The notes under the pieces are model-generated. The model made no database searches. It saw nothing but the letters and a program-made list of their open reading frames with translations, and was not told the DNA's origin. From Pseudomonas fluorescens (GTDB lineage Bacteria > Pseudomonadota > Gammaproteobacteria > Pseudomonadales > Pseudomonadaceae): a stretch of 64,000 nt of DNA. Each line of letters opens with the position of its first letter. Positions within the stretch are counted from its first letter, which is position 1. The stretch covers positions 434,001 to 498,000 of the forward strand of contig NZ_LVEJ01000003.1 of assembly GCF_001648775.1 (NCBI RefSeq), written 5' to 3'. The position numbers and the translations under genes are program-made. Shown here one piece after another: positions 48,300 through 57,307 of the stretch.

Positions 48300-48857
48300 A
48301 TGAGCCAAAACGCCAAAGAGGCGGCGCATCGCGCTGCCTCGGATGCCGAACAGATCGCCTGGGTCGACGAGCAGGACAACCTGCTCGGCGCTCTGGTGCG
48401 CGCCGATTTGCGCCAGCGCGGGCTGATCGGTCGCGGCACCTACATCATGTTGTTCAATTCCGCCGGCGATCTATGCGTGCACCGGCGCACCTTGAGCAAG
48501 GCGATTTATCCCGGTTTCTGGGACGTCGCGGCGGGCGGCATGGTGCAGGCCGACGAGACTTACGCCGAGTCGGCAGCCCGAGAGCTGGAAGAGGAATTGG
48601 GCGTCAGCGGCGTAGAGCTGACGGCCCATGATCATTTCTACTTCGAGGACACCGGCAACCGTTTGTGGTGTTCGGCGTTTTCCGCGGTGTGGGATGGCCC
48701 GCTGAAACTGCAGCCTGAAGAAGTCCTCGAAGCCCGCTTTATTCCGGTCGAGCAGGTCATGCAGGAAATCCAGCAAAAGCCTTATTGCCCGGACTCTCTG
48801 GCAGCGCTCAAGCGCTATCTCAAGGCTCAACAAAGCGACGTCGCAAAGAACACATAA
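48300..48857 (+). CDS. Nudix hydrolase, YfcD-like
   Basis: A 185-residue protein with the Nudix box in AAGGMVQADETYAESAARE followed by LEEELGV, and a C-terminal LEARFIPVEQV segment. The N-terminus WVDEQDNLLGALVRADLRQ is typical of YfcD-type Nudix proteins, which hydrolyse nucleoside diphosphate derivatives; the true substrate is unknown. Equivalent of PA4841, in an operon with the DUF2333 gene. Confidence 0.85.
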   Translation: MSQNAKEAAHRAASDAEQIAWVDEQDNLLGALVRADLRQRGLIGRGTYIMLFNSAGDLCVHRRTLSKAIYPGFWDVAAGGMVQADETYAESAARELEEELGVSGVELTAHDHFYFEDTGNRLWCSAFSAVWDGPLKLQPEEVLEARFIPVEQVMQEIQQKPYCPDSLAALKRYLKAQQSDVAKNT

Positions 48858-48864
48858 ATTGGCG

Positions 48865-48893
48865 CCGATTGGCACTTAGCAATCGGGTTTTTT
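48865..48893 (+). terminator. Terminator after the Nudix gene
   Basis: A 7-bp stem (CCGATTG / CAATCGG) with an 8-base loop and a run of six T, just past the Nudix stop codon. Separates that operon from the SUI1-like gene. Confidence 0.75.
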
Positions 48894-49044
48894 GCCGTTA
48901 CACTGCGCGACCTTTTCAAGCTGCACCGACCTGCTTCCACGGAAGCACCGGCGCAGTAGCGCTGCCCCTGCCTGAGTGGGGCTTCGCGGTCGCTGACCTT
49001 GCCCAAGGTTGCGATCAGTCTTTGTCCTCCCAAGAGGATTGCCG

Positions 49045-49416
49045 GTGGCCAAAAAAGCCGCATCCTTCGCCGCCTTAGGTGGCCTGGTATTTTCCACCGA
49101 CGCAGGTCGTCATTGCCCGGAATGCAGTAAACCGGTGGACGCCTGTATCTGCAAACAAACCGTAATCCCGGCCGGCGACGGCATTGCCCGCGTGCGTCGC
49201 GAGAGCAAGGGCCGTGGCGGCAAGACGGTGACCACCATCACCGGCGTGCCACTGGCCGAAGACGCGCTCAAAGAGTTGGCGACAACGTTGAAGAAACGTT
49301 GCGGCACCGGCGGGGCGTTGAAAGACGGCATCATCGAAATCCAGGGCGATCATGTCGAGCTACTCTTGGCAGAACTGATCAAGCACGGTTTCAAAGCGAA
49401 GAAGTCCGGCGGCTAG
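49045..49416 (+). CDS. Translation initiation factor Sui1/YciH homolog
   Basis: A 123-residue protein starting at a GTG (49045, AGAGGA upstream), which matches the conserved start VAKKAASFAALGGLVFST. A small zinc-like CPECSKPVDACICK region is followed by a SUI1/eIF1 domain (RRESKGRGGKTVTTITG, CGTGGALKDGIIEIQGDH). Equivalent of PA4840. YciH-type factors bind the 30S subunit and affect start-site fidelity under stress. Longer ORFs upstream begin in non-conserved sequence. Confidence 0.88.
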   Translation: MAKKAASFAALGGLVFSTDAGRHCPECSKPVDACICKQTVIPAGDGIARVRRESKGRGGKTVTTITGVPLAEDALKELATTLKKRCGTGGALKDGIIEIQGDHVELLLAELIKHGFKAKKSGG

Positions 49417-49420
49417 CAGC

Positions 49421-49498
49421 CTCTGTGAAAACCACCTGCGGCTTGATCCGGTTCTGAAATCTCTCAGATCCGCCGTCGTCGCCATGGTTTTCACAGAG
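49421..49498. repeat. Long inverted repeat downstream of the SUI1-like gene
   Basis: CTCTGTGAAAACCA at 49421-49434 is exactly inverted at 49485-49498. The 50 bases between contain a possible inner hairpin around GATCCGGTTCTGAAATCTCTC. It lies between the SUI1-like gene and speA. It could be an RNA structure, a terminator without T-tract or a small repeat element. Confidence 0.6.
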
Positions 49499-49635
49499 CC
49501 TGTTCATGACCGGTTTCTAAACTCCACGCGGTCAGCGCGGTCTACCGCCGCGCTGACGAACCGTCATTTTCATACTTTAGACAGCGCCGGCCTGCGATCA
49601 GGCGACGCACTATGACTTCTTTATAGGGGACTTCG

Positions 49636-51549
49636 ATGTCCGTACGACGCACACGCAAAGACGATGGCAGCCAATGGACAGTTGCGGACAGCCGCAGTGT
49701 TTACGGGATTCGCCATTGGGGGGCCGGGTATTTCGCGATCAATGACGCCGGTCGCGTCGAAGTTCGTCCGAACGGCCCGAGCAGCTCGCCTATCGACCTG
49801 TTCGAGCAAGTCGACCAACTGCGCAAAAGCGGTTTGTCCTTGCCGTTGCTGGTTCGTTTCCCCGACATCCTGCAAGACCGTGTTCGCCAGTTGACCGGTG
49901 CCTTCGATGCGAACATCGAGCGCCTGGAATACCAGAGCAAGTACACCGCGCTGTACCCGATCAAGGTTAACCAGCAAGAAGCGGTGATCGAAAACATCAT
50001 CGCCACCCAGGACGTTTCCATCGGCCTGGAAGCCGGCTCCAAGCCTGAACTGCTGGCCGTGCTGGCGCTGGCGCCGAAGGGCGGCACCATCGTCTGCAAC
50101 GGTTACAAGGACCGCGAGTTCATCCGTCTGGCGCTGATGGGCCAGAAGCTCGGCCACAATGTGTTCATCGTCATCGAGAAAGAATCCGAAGTCGGCCTGG
50201 TCATCGAAGAAGCCGCCTCGCTCAAGGTCAAGCCACAGGTCGGCCTGCGCGTGCGTCTGTCGTCGCTGGCCTCGTCGAAGTGGGCGGACACCGGTGGCGA
50301 GAAATCCAAATTCGGTCTGTCGGCAGCGCAACTGCTGTCGGTGGTCGAGCGCTTCCGCGCGGCTGGCCTGGATCAGGGCATTCGTCTGCTGCACTTCCAC
50401 ATGGGCTCGCAGATCGCCAACCTGGCTGACTACCAGCACGGCTTCAAAGAAGCGATCCGTTACTACGGCGAATTGCGCAACCTCGGTCTGCCGGTCGATC
50501 ACATCGACGTCGGCGGCGGTCTGGGCGTCGACTACGACGGCACGCACTCGCGCAATGCCAGTTCGATCAACTACGACATGGACGATTACGCCGGTGTCGT
50601 GGTCGGCATGCTCAAGGAATTCTGCGACGCGCAGAGCCTGCCGCATCCGCACATCTTCTCCGAAAGCGGCCGCTCGCTGACCGCGCACCACGCGATGCTG
50701 GTGGTGCAGGTAACTGATGTCGAGAAGCACAACGACGAAATCCCGCAGATCGAAAACAAGGAAGCGCTGCCGGAAACCGTGCAGTGGCTGGTTGATCTGC
50801 TGGGCCCGACCGACATCGAAATGGTCACCGAAACCTACTGGCGCGCCACGCACTACATGAGCGACGTGGCAGCACAGTACGCCGACGGCAAACTGACCCT
50901 GGCCGAGAAAGCCTTGGCCGAGCAATGCTACTTCGCCGTGTGCCGTCGTCTGCACAACTCGCTGAAAGCCCGTCAGCGTTCGCACCGTCAGGTGCTCGAC
51001 GAGCTCAACGACAAGCTGGCCGACAAGTACATCTGCAACTTCTCGGTGTTCCAGAGCCTGCCGGACACCTGGGCGATCGATCAGGTGCTGCCGATCATCC
51101 CGCTGCACCGTCTCGACGAAGAGCCGCTGCGCCGCGCGGTGCTGCAAGACCTGACCTGCGACTCCGACGGCAAGATCAACCAGTACGTCGACGAGCAGAG
51201 CATCGAAACCAGCCTGCCGGTACACGGCTTGAATGAAGGCGAAGACTACCTGCTGGGCGTGTTCCTGGTCGGCGCCTATCAGGAAATCCTCGGCGACATG
51301 CACAACCTGTTCGGTGACACCGACTCGGTGAACATCTACCAGAACGCCGATGGCAGCGTGTACCACGCCGGCATCGAGACCCACGACACCATCGAAGACA
51401 TGCTGCGTTACGTGCACTTGTCGCCGGAAGAACTGATGACTCACTACCGCGACAAGTGCGCCAGTGCCCGCATCAGTGCCAGCGAGCGCACGCAATTTCT
51501 CGATGCCTTGCGTCTGGGTCTGACCCGCTCCTCCTACCTGTCTTCCTGA
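49636..51549 (+). CDS. speA: Biosynthetic arginine decarboxylase SpeA
   Basis: A 637-residue PLP enzyme that converts arginine to agmatine for putrescine synthesis. The N-terminal [15 protein letters not shown] and PLP-lysine K110 in [10 protein letters not shown] are present, with [10 protein letters not shown] and the catalytic end region ([30 protein letters not shown]). The barrel and C-terminal domain are complete. The ATG has GGGG 7 bases upstream. Confidence 0.96.
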   Translation: MSVRRTRKDDGSQWTVADSRSVYGIRHWGAGYFAINDAGRVEVRPNGPSSSPIDLFEQVDQLRKSGLSLPLLVRFPDILQDRVRQLTGAFDANIERLEYQSKYTALYPIKVNQQEAVIENIIATQDVSIGLEAGSKPELLAVLALAPKGGTIVCNGYKDREFIRLALMGQKLGHNVFIVIEKESEVGLVIEEAASLKVKPQVGLRVRLSSLASSKWADTGGEKSKFGLSAAQLLSVVERFRAAGLDQGIRLLHFHMGSQIANLADYQHGFKEAIRYYGELRNLGLPVDHIDVGGGLGVDYDGTHSRNASSINYDMDDYAGVVVGMLKEFCDAQSLPHPHIFSESGRSLTAHHAMLVVQVTDVEKHNDEIPQIENKEALPETVQWLVDLLGPTDIEMVTETYWRATHYMSDVAAQYADGKLTLAEKALAEQCYFAVCRRLHNSLKARQRSHRQVLDELNDKLADKYICNFSVFQSLPDTWAIDQVLPIIPLHRLDEEPLRRAVLQDLTCDSDGKINQYVDEQSIETSLPVHGLNEGEDYLLGVFLVGAYQEILGDMHNLFGDTDSVNIYQNADGSVYHAGIETHDTIEDMLRYVHLSPEELMTHYRDKCASARISASERTQFLDALRLGLTRSSYLSS

Positions 51550-51565
51550 CGGCAGGTTGCTGACT

Positions 51566-51620
51566 CACCGGGTTGTCTGAAGTTTTCCCACAAGCTGCGG
51601 AAAATTCAGATGACCCGGTG
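51566..51620 (+). terminator. Hairpin after speA
   Basis: A long imperfect stem-loop: CACCGGGTTGTCTGAAGTTT pairs with AAAATTCAGATGACCCGGTG across an ACAAGCT-type loop. No T-tract follows, so it may be a Rho-linked end or an mRNA stabiliser. Confidence 0.6.
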
Positions 51621-51782
51621 GGACATTTCTCCAAATTTCCGCGAAACGCTTGTCTACCACAGCCAGCAAAGTCATCTGGTCTGCTTTTCGCGTAGGTCAT
51701 TTCCTAAGTTGTACTTCGCCCCTCTACTCGGCCATGGCTCTCGGCGAGAATCCCCGACCGTCCCTCCTGTAGAGATCCGCCC

Positions 51783-53138
51783 ATGTTCGATCCAGTCAAC
51801 GAGTCGTCCTTTCGTCTCGATGTCGCGGGCCTGCCCGACCCCTTCGAAGTCCTGGCCTTTACCGGTAGCGAAGCCCTGAGCGCACCCTTTGCGTTCGAAA
51901 TCGATGTGCTGATCGACGATCCGCAACCGGACCTTGCCGGCCTGCTTTACCGTTCGGCGTTCCTGTGTTTTGGCCCGTCGGGGGAGGGCGTGCACGGGCA
52001 ACTGCAAAGTCTGGTCCAGCACGAGCAGGGGCACGGCTCGCGTTTGAGCCGGATCCGCCTGGGCCCCAAACTCGGTCACCTTGATCTGCGCTTCAGTCAA
52101 CGCATCTTCAGTGGCCGTTCGGTGCCGCAAATCATCGAGCAGGTCCTCAAGGAGCACGGCATCGTCGGCGCTCAGCGGCGCTTCGAGTTGCATGGCGAGT
52201 ACCCGCCCCGCACGTTCTGCACGCAATACCGCGAATCGGATCTGCAACTGCTCCAGCGGCTGTGTGTGCAGGCGCAAATTCATTACTACTTCGAACATCA
52301 ACGCGATGGACATTGCCTGGTGTTCGGCGACGATCCGGCGCAGATGCCGATAGCGGGCGCCGCGCCTTATCAGGACGAACAGCGCGACTCCGGTGCTTGT
52401 CCCGTTGTGCACCAATGGCGCGTGCAGGAAGCGGTTCAGGCCGGCCCGCCTGACTCGCGGCAAACGCAACATGCGCAGGGCCGCAGTGACCTTGCGGTAT
52501 TGCGCAGTGGTCATTGGCTACGCCTGACCGGGCATCCGTTCGCCGAATGCAATCGCCCCTGGTTGCTGACGCGCATTGACCACCGCGCCGACCCGTCCCT
52601 CGAACCGCCTTACAGCAATCGCCTGTGCGCGGCGGTGCAGGTGCCACCTTGCGCTGTCGTCGCAGCGCAGGAGCAGCGACTTATGCACAGCCTGCAACGT
52701 GCCTGGGTGGTCACGGTCGACGAGCCACAACCGGACTGCTCGAGGCCGGTCGCGGTGCAGTTTGACTGGCTCTATCAGGGTGAAGGCGCGGCACCGAGCC
52801 ACTGTTGGTTGCCGCTCGCACCGGCGTTGGTCGATACGCCATTGGCGGCGTTGGGCGATGGCGTTGAGGTCGTGGTGAGCTTTTTTGAAGGTGATCCGGA
52901 TCGACCGATGATCAGTGGCGTTCTGCAGCCACCGCTTGCGGCTGAAGATATTCAAGAGACTGTCGCGGCGCCCCTGCCGGAACCGATGTTGAGTGACGGT
53001 CTGGAGCAGTTGTTGAAGACCGGCGAGCCGTTGTTGCTGCTGTGCCTGATGCCCGGCGGTGGCAGTTTCAGTCATTGCGCACAGACGGTGTGCAGTTGTC
53101 GCTTGCTCGCCACGCTTGAACAGAGCGGCGCAACATGA
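51783..53138 (+). CDS. Short VgrG-type spike protein (type VI secretion)
   Basis: A 451-residue protein with the gp27-like N-terminal body (about 1-330; FRLDVAGLPDPFEVLAFTGSE, LRFSQRIFSGRSVPQIIEQV, YYFEHQRDGHCLVFGDD) and the gp5-type OB-fold (VAVQFDWLYQGEG, WLPLAPALVDTP, VVSFFEGDPDRPMISGVLQ). The usual C-terminal needle repeats are missing; it ends after a Cys-rich stretch (CAQTVCSC). VgrG forms the T6SS tip. It overlaps the DUF4123 gene by 4 bases. No T6SS core genes are near. Confidence 0.82.
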   Translation: MFDPVNESSFRLDVAGLPDPFEVLAFTGSEALSAPFAFEIDVLIDDPQPDLAGLLYRSAFLCFGPSGEGVHGQLQSLVQHEQGHGSRLSRIRLGPKLGHLDLRFSQRIFSGRSVPQIIEQVLKEHGIVGAQRRFELHGEYPPRTFCTQYRESDLQLLQRLCVQAQIHYYFEHQRDGHCLVFGDDPAQMPIAGAAPYQDEQRDSGACPVVHQWRVQEAVQAGPPDSRQTQHAQGRSDLAVLRSGHWLRLTGHPFAECNRPWLLTRIDHRADPSLEPPYSNRLCAAVQVPPCAVVAAQEQRLMHSLQRAWVVTVDEPQPDCSRPVAVQFDWLYQGEGAAPSHCWLPLAPALVDTPLAALGDGVEVVVSFFEGDPDRPMISGVLQPPLAAEDIQETVAAPLPEPMLSDGLEQLLKTGEPLLLLCLMPGGGSFSHCAQTVCSCRLLATLEQSGAT

Positions 53139-53929
53139 CTGGCGCGGCGCATGAGCCGATGGCGCAATGGCTGTTGCTCGACAGTCTGGATGCACCCCAG
53201 GCATTGCTGACCTTGCAGCGAGGTTTTCCCGGGGTGCGGCGATTTCAGTTGTTCGAGGGCACCGAATTTCAACCGGTCAGCGCGCACGGCCCGCTGTTGG
53301 TCGATTTGCACGACTGCCCTGCACTGACCGCGTTATGCCTGCGCGATCCCGACACCTGGCGCGGCCTGTTGCTGGGCAGCGAGGCGGCGGCGCCGGTATT
53401 GCTGAGCCACTTGCAGCGCATGCTCACGGTCTCTTTCGGAATGAACCATCGCGCGCTGCTGAGCTATTACAACCGCCAGACCGCGAGTTATTTTTTCGAT
53501 GCTTGCGACGCTGGCGAACTGAGCCGCTGGCTTGGGCCGATCCGCCAGCTGCGCTGGTTCGGCGGGACCTGGGCCGACCGCGCCATCGGCAGTCAGGGCT
53601 GGCAGCAATTGCGCAATCCACGGCTGCCGGTCGAGCCGTTGAACATCGAAGAGAGCCTCACCCGGCGTCAGCGCGAGCGCCTGCAAACCTGCCTGCTGGA
53701 GCAACACATCTGGCGCTGGTGCCAATCGCTTGGAACCGATTACGCGGCGCTGTCCTCCCATGCTCAACAGGGCCTGGCGCTGGGATTCAGTGATCGCAGC
53801 GTGCTCGATGACTGGTTGTGGCTACGCTTGCAGCATCCGCGTGCCGTGCTGGTGCCGCCACCGCTGGGGCTGACGCAGAAAGAGCGGCTCGAGCATGTGC
53901 GTCGCCAATGGCGTGACGATCAATCCTGA
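53135..53929 (+). CDS. DUF4123 effector-loading adaptor
   Basis: A 264-residue cytoplasmic protein; DUF4123 (Tap/TEC) adaptors bind VgrG and load a cognate effector. The N-terminal region (AQWLLLDSLDAPQALLTL, GPLLVDLHDCPALTA) and a central region with RMLTVSFGMNHRALLSYYN and LRWFGGTWAD are typical. The start overlaps the vgrG stop (ATGA). An effector is expected immediately downstream, where a lipoprotein esterase lies instead. Confidence 0.82.
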   Translation: MTGAAHEPMAQWLLLDSLDAPQALLTLQRGFPGVRRFQLFEGTEFQPVSAHGPLLVDLHDCPALTALCLRDPDTWRGLLLGSEAAAPVLLSHLQRMLTVSFGMNHRALLSYYNRQTASYFFDACDAGELSRWLGPIRQLRWFGGTWADRAIGSQGWQQLRNPRLPVEPLNIEESLTRRQRERLQTCLLEQHIWRWCQSLGTDYAALSSHAQQGLALGFSDRSVLDDWLWLRLQHPRAVLVPPPLGLTQKERLEHVRRQWRDDQS

Positions 53930-53937
53930 GGGCGCGT

Positions 53938-54813
53938 ATGACACGGTTATGGCGGTTGGGCTTTGGCGCATTGATCGGCAGTGTGTGGTTGCTGGCGCTG
54001 AGCGCGTGTTCGCCGGTGCAGTTGCTCAACGCGCTGACCCCGGACAGCACGTACGACAGCACCGTGGGTATTGCTTATGGCGATGATCCCCGGCAGAAGC
54101 TCGATGTGTATGTGCCGCACCAGCCGCTGCCGGGCGCGCCGGTGGTGGTGTTTTTCTATGGCGGTAGCTGGAACAGCGGTTCACGCGTCGACTACCGCTT
54201 TGTCGGTGAAGCCCTGGCGTCCAGGGGGATCGTCACGGTGGTGGCTGATTACCGCTTGTATCCACAGGTACGCTATCCGCTGTTTCTGCAGGACGGGGCG
54301 CAGGCGCTGGCGTGGACTAAAACCCATATCCATGAGTTTTCCGGCAACCCGCAGCGCTTGTATTTGATGGGCCACAGCTCTGGTGCCTACAACGCAGCGA
54401 TGCTCGCGCTGGATGGCGAATGGCTCGCTGCGGTGGGCATGTCGCCCACCGATGTGCAGGGCTGGATCGGTCTGGCCGGGCCTTATGACTTTCTGCCGAT
54501 CAAGAATCCCGAGGTGCGTCCGGTGTTCTTCTGGCCCGACTCACCGCCGCAATCGCAGCCGATCAACCATGTCAGTCGCGGCGCGCCGCCGGCGCTGCTG
54601 ATCGCCGCGACCAAGGATGATTTGGTCAACCCGACACGCAACACCAGTGGCCTCGCCAGCAAATTGCGCGAGGCAGGGGTGCCGGTACAGGACTTGTATT
54701 ACGCGCGGCCCAGTCACATCACCTTGGTGGCGAGCCTGTCGCGACCGTTGCGGCGGCTGGCACCGGTGCTCGATCAGGTGGTCGGGTTTATCGCACACAC
54801 GCCGACTCAGTGA
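53938..54813 (+). CDS. Lipoprotein alpha/beta hydrolase (esterase-like)
   Basis: A 291-residue protein with a lipoprotein signal (LLALSACSPV, Cys about 24). The alpha/beta-hydrolase fold has an FYGGSW oxyanion region, nucleophile S147 in GHSSG, and candidate D227/D228 (TKDDLVNP) and H260 (SHITLV) completing the triad. It looks like a carboxylesterase of the HSL/BD-FAE type. It follows the vgrG and DUF4123 genes within 9 bases. A role as T6SS effector or a periplasmic enzyme is uncertain. Confidence 0.82.
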   Translation: MTRLWRLGFGALIGSVWLLALSACSPVQLLNALTPDSTYDSTVGIAYGDDPRQKLDVYVPHQPLPGAPVVVFFYGGSWNSGSRVDYRFVGEALASRGIVTVVADYRLYPQVRYPLFLQDGAQALAWTKTHIHEFSGNPQRLYLMGHSSGAYNAAMLALDGEWLAAVGMSPTDVQGWIGLAGPYDFLPIKNPEVRPVFFWPDSPPQSQPINHVSRGAPPALLIAATKDDLVNPTRNTSGLASKLREAGVPVQDLYYARPSHITLVASLSRPLRRLAPVLDQVVGFIAHTPTQ

Positions 54814-56156
54814 GTTCCACCGCTGAACCAGCCGTCGTTACGTTTCAGCCACCAGGCTTGCAGGCCGAGGGTCAGGCTGCGCAACACCATGAACAGCAGA
54901 AAAGCTATCCACAGGCCGTGATTGCCCAAGCCTTGCAGCGCCCAGGCAAACGGCAGCAGGAGGATCACGGTAATCAACATGCCGTTGCGCATTTCCCGTG
55001 CGCGCGTTGCGCCGATGAACAGGCCGTCGAGCAGGTAACTCCAGACCGCAATCAGCGGCAGCACAGCAAGGTAGGGCAGGTAGACAAACGCGGTGTCGCG
55101 AACGCTCTGGATGTCAGTCTGCATTTCGATGAACAGATGCCCGGCCAGCAGAAACAACGTGGCGAAGCCGAGGCTGGCGATCAGTGACCAGCCGCCGGCA
55201 ACCACCAGCGAACGACGCAAGGCCAGGCGATCACGGGCACCGATGGCGTGTCCGCACAAGGCTTCGACGGCATGGGCCAGGCCGTCCAGGGCATGCGCCG
55301 TCAGCAGCAAACCATTGAGCAGCAGCGCGTTGGCGGCAACGGTCGCATCACCCAGTCGCGCGCCTTGCACGGTGATCATGAAAAACACCGATTGCAGTGC
55401 CAGGCTGCGAATGAAGATGTCGCGGTTCACCGCCAGTAACGGACGCCAGCTCTGCCACAGCTTTAATGCGGCCCAGACGATGTGCCCCGGATAGGCGCGC
55501 AGGGCCTTGCGGGTCAGCAGCAGGCCGAGCAGGGCGCCGCTCCATTCGGCGATTACCGAGGCCCGCGCCGAACCGACCACGCCCCAATCGAGACCGATGA
55601 CGAACCATAGATTTAGCGCAATGTTGATCAGGTTGGTGGTCAGCAGAATCGCCAGCGGCGCGCGGGCGTTCTGCGTGCCGAGGAACCAGCCGACCAGCGC
55701 GTAACTGGCCAGCGCCGCCGGCAGGCCGAACAGGCGGGTGTGGAAAAAGTCGCGCGTCAGTTGATCGAGTTCCGCCGAGGGCTGCATGAAATGCAAGGCG
55801 ACGCCGCTCAGCGGTACGCCAAGAGTGCCGAGCACCAGCGCCAACCCCATCGCCAGCAGCAAGCCCTGCAACAGAATCTGCCGCAACGCCGCACCGTCAC
55901 TGCGCCCGGCAGCCTGCGCGGCAAACCCAGTGGTGCCCATGCGCAAAAAGCCCATGGCCCAGGCGAGAAAGGTGTACAGGCTGGCGCCGACCGCCACTGC
56001 ACCCAACTGATGGGCGTGGGGCAAGTGGCCGATCACGGTGCTGTCGACCAGCGCCACCAGCGGTACGGAAATATTCGACAGAATCATCGGCGCGGCGAGC
56101 GCCCAGACTTTGCGGTGAGTCGAGCGGTCGCGCCAGTCGGCGATCAGGTTGGACAT
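54807..56156 (-). CDS. MATE family efflux transporter (DinF-like)
   Basis: A 449-residue protein with about 12 membrane segments. The start at 56156 (MSNLIADWRDRSTHRKVWAL) has AAGGAG upstream; the longer frame reads into a repeat. Family motifs are ALAAPMILSNISVPLVALVD and, in the second half, HALDGLAHAVEALCGHAIGA. MATE transporters export cationic drugs or metabolites using ion gradients. It overlaps the end of the hydrolase gene by 7 bases on the opposite strand. Confidence 0.9.
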   Translation of the reverse strand: MSNLIADWRDRSTHRKVWALAAPMILSNISVPLVALVDSTVIGHLPHAHQLGAVAVGASLYTFLAWAMGFLRMGTTGFAAQAAGRSDGAALRQILLQGLLLAMGLALVLGTLGVPLSGVALHFMQPSAELDQLTRDFFHTRLFGLPAALASYALVGWFLGTQNARAPLAILLTTNLINIALNLWFVIGLDWGVVGSARASVIAEWSGALLGLLLTRKALRAYPGHIVWAALKLWQSWRPLLAVNRDIFIRSLALQSVFFMITVQGARLGDATVAANALLLNGLLLTAHALDGLAHAVEALCGHAIGARDRLALRRSLVVAGGWSLIASLGFATLFLLAGHLFIEMQTDIQSVRDTAFVYLPYLAVLPLIAVWSYLLDGLFIGATRAREMRNGMLITVILLLPFAWALQGLGNHGLWIAFLLFMVLRSLTLGLQAWWLKRNDGWFSGGTH

Positions 56157-56194
56157 GCGGGCTCCTTGGGGGAGCGGCATTGTAGCGGTAGAAG

Positions 56195-56453
56195 CCACCC
56201 TCACCCCAGCCCTCTCCCGGGGGGAGAGGGAGCCGATCTCTGTCGCTTTCAAATCTGGAGTTCGACTCGGTATCGCAAGTCGGTGTAATTCTGGAAAACA
56301 CCGCGGTCAGTCCCCTCTCCCTCCGGGAGGGAGAGGGAGTCGATCTCAGTCGTCTTCAAATCTGGAGTTCGACTCGGTATCGCAAGTCGGTGTATTTCTG
56401 CAGAGCAACCCGGTCAGTCCCCTCTCCCTCCGGGAGAGGGTTAGGGTGAGGGG
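56195..56453. repeat. CCCTCACCC element with a 107-base tandem duplication
   Basis: Bounded by CCCTCACCCCAGCCCTCTCC and GAGAGGGTTAGGGTGAGG. Inside, a unit of about 107 bases is present twice (approximately 56224-56330 and 56331-56437), sharing TCAAATCTGGAGTTCGACTC and CGGTATCGCAAGTCGGTGTA. The element has the same termini as that at 4946-5108. Confidence 0.8.
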
Positions 56454-56465
56454 CTCTTCAAACGC

Positions 56466-56759
56466 CTAATGAATAATCCAGCTCAGCAACCACAACCCCA
56501 ACAACAACCAGATGATCCCGGCAATGATCGACGCATTCATGAACGCCCGAATCGCCGACCACAACAGCATCAACCCGACGATCAGCGCGATGATGCTGAT
56601 GATCGAAGTATCCATCCCCAGTGTCTTCGCCAGGCCGTCGACAAAGTTGCCACCGGCATTGCTCAGAATGTTGAACAGGCCACTGAGGCCATCGACGATA
56701 AAACGGATGACCGAACCGAGCACCTGGCCGAGCCATTCGAAAAAGCTTTCTACCTGCAT
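56466..56759 (-). CDS. Small membrane protein of unknown function
   Basis: A 97-residue protein from an ATG at 56759 (MQVESFFEWLGQVLGSVI) with an AGGA upstream. The C-terminal half has two hydrophobic helices (SIISIIALIVGLMLLWSAI and ASIIAGIIWLLLGLWLLSWI). The amphipathic N-terminal helix may lie on the membrane. No family is recognised. Downstream of a REP doublet and convergent to nothing close. Confidence 0.65.
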   Translation of the reverse strand: MQVESFFEWLGQVLGSVIRFIVDGLSGLFNILSNAGGNFVDGLAKTLGMDTSIISIIALIVGLMLLWSAIRAFMNASIIAGIIWLLLGLWLLSWIIH

Positions 56760-56846
56760 GTGTGCATCCTGATGAAAGAGCTGAGCCTTGGGCCACACCG
56801 CAGGTGGCCGAGTTCCCTGCATGATAGAAGGTTTGCACCAATCCCG

Positions 56847-56936
56847 TGTGGGAGCGAGCCTGCTCGCGAATACGGTGGATCAGATAACTGATGGGTTGAA
56901 TGACACACCGCATTCGCGAGCAGGCTCGCTCCCACA
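56847..56936. repeat. REP doublet (inverted pair)
   Basis: Facing copies of the TGTGGGAGCGAGCCTGCTCG core, spaced by about 40 bases, upstream of the MazG-like gene. Confidence 0.88.
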
Positions 56937-57004
56937 ATAGATCATCTGCGCTGCTTGCCTTCAGGTCGTATCCCCCCGAAGCTATACGCCTTCAGGAGAG
57001 CCCG

Positions 57005-57307
57005 ATGAACCTTGTTGAACTGACCGAACGCCTGCACACCATTCGTGACCGCAATGACTGGCGGCAATTTCACAGCCCGAAAAACCTCGCCATGGCGGCC
57101 AGCGTCGAAATGTCCGAGCTGGTGGAAATCTTCCAGTGGCTGACGGAAGACCAGTCGCGCCAGTTGCCGGCCGACAAACTCGCCCATGCCGGGCAGGAAG
57201 TCGGCGATATCGTGTTGTATCTGTTGCTGCTGTGCAGCGAGTTGGGGTTGGACATGAATGAAGTGGTGCGCGCCAAGCTCGCCGACAGCGAACGGCGGTT
57301 CAGCTGA
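57005..57307 (+). CDS. MazG-like nucleotide pyrophosphohydrolase
   Basis: A 100-residue protein from an ATG at 57005 with AGGAG upstream. It carries the all-alpha NTP-PPase pattern: EMSELVEIFQWL and HAGQEVGDIVLYLLLLCSEL, in which paired Glu/Asp residues bind Mg. The short form is typical of RS21-C6/MazG-like proteins that clean up non-canonical dNTPs. The stop overlaps the cmoM start by 1 base. Confidence 0.85.
   Translation: MNLVELTERLHTIRDRNDWRQFHSPKNLAMAASVEMSELVEIFQWLTEDQSRQLPADKLAHAGQEVGDIVLYLLLLCSELGLDMNEVVRAKLADSERRFS

Noticed and set aside
51783..54813. Complete type VI secretion locus
   Set aside because: Only VgrG and DUF4123 genes are present; no TssB/TssC, Hcp, ClpV or TssJLM were found in the window.
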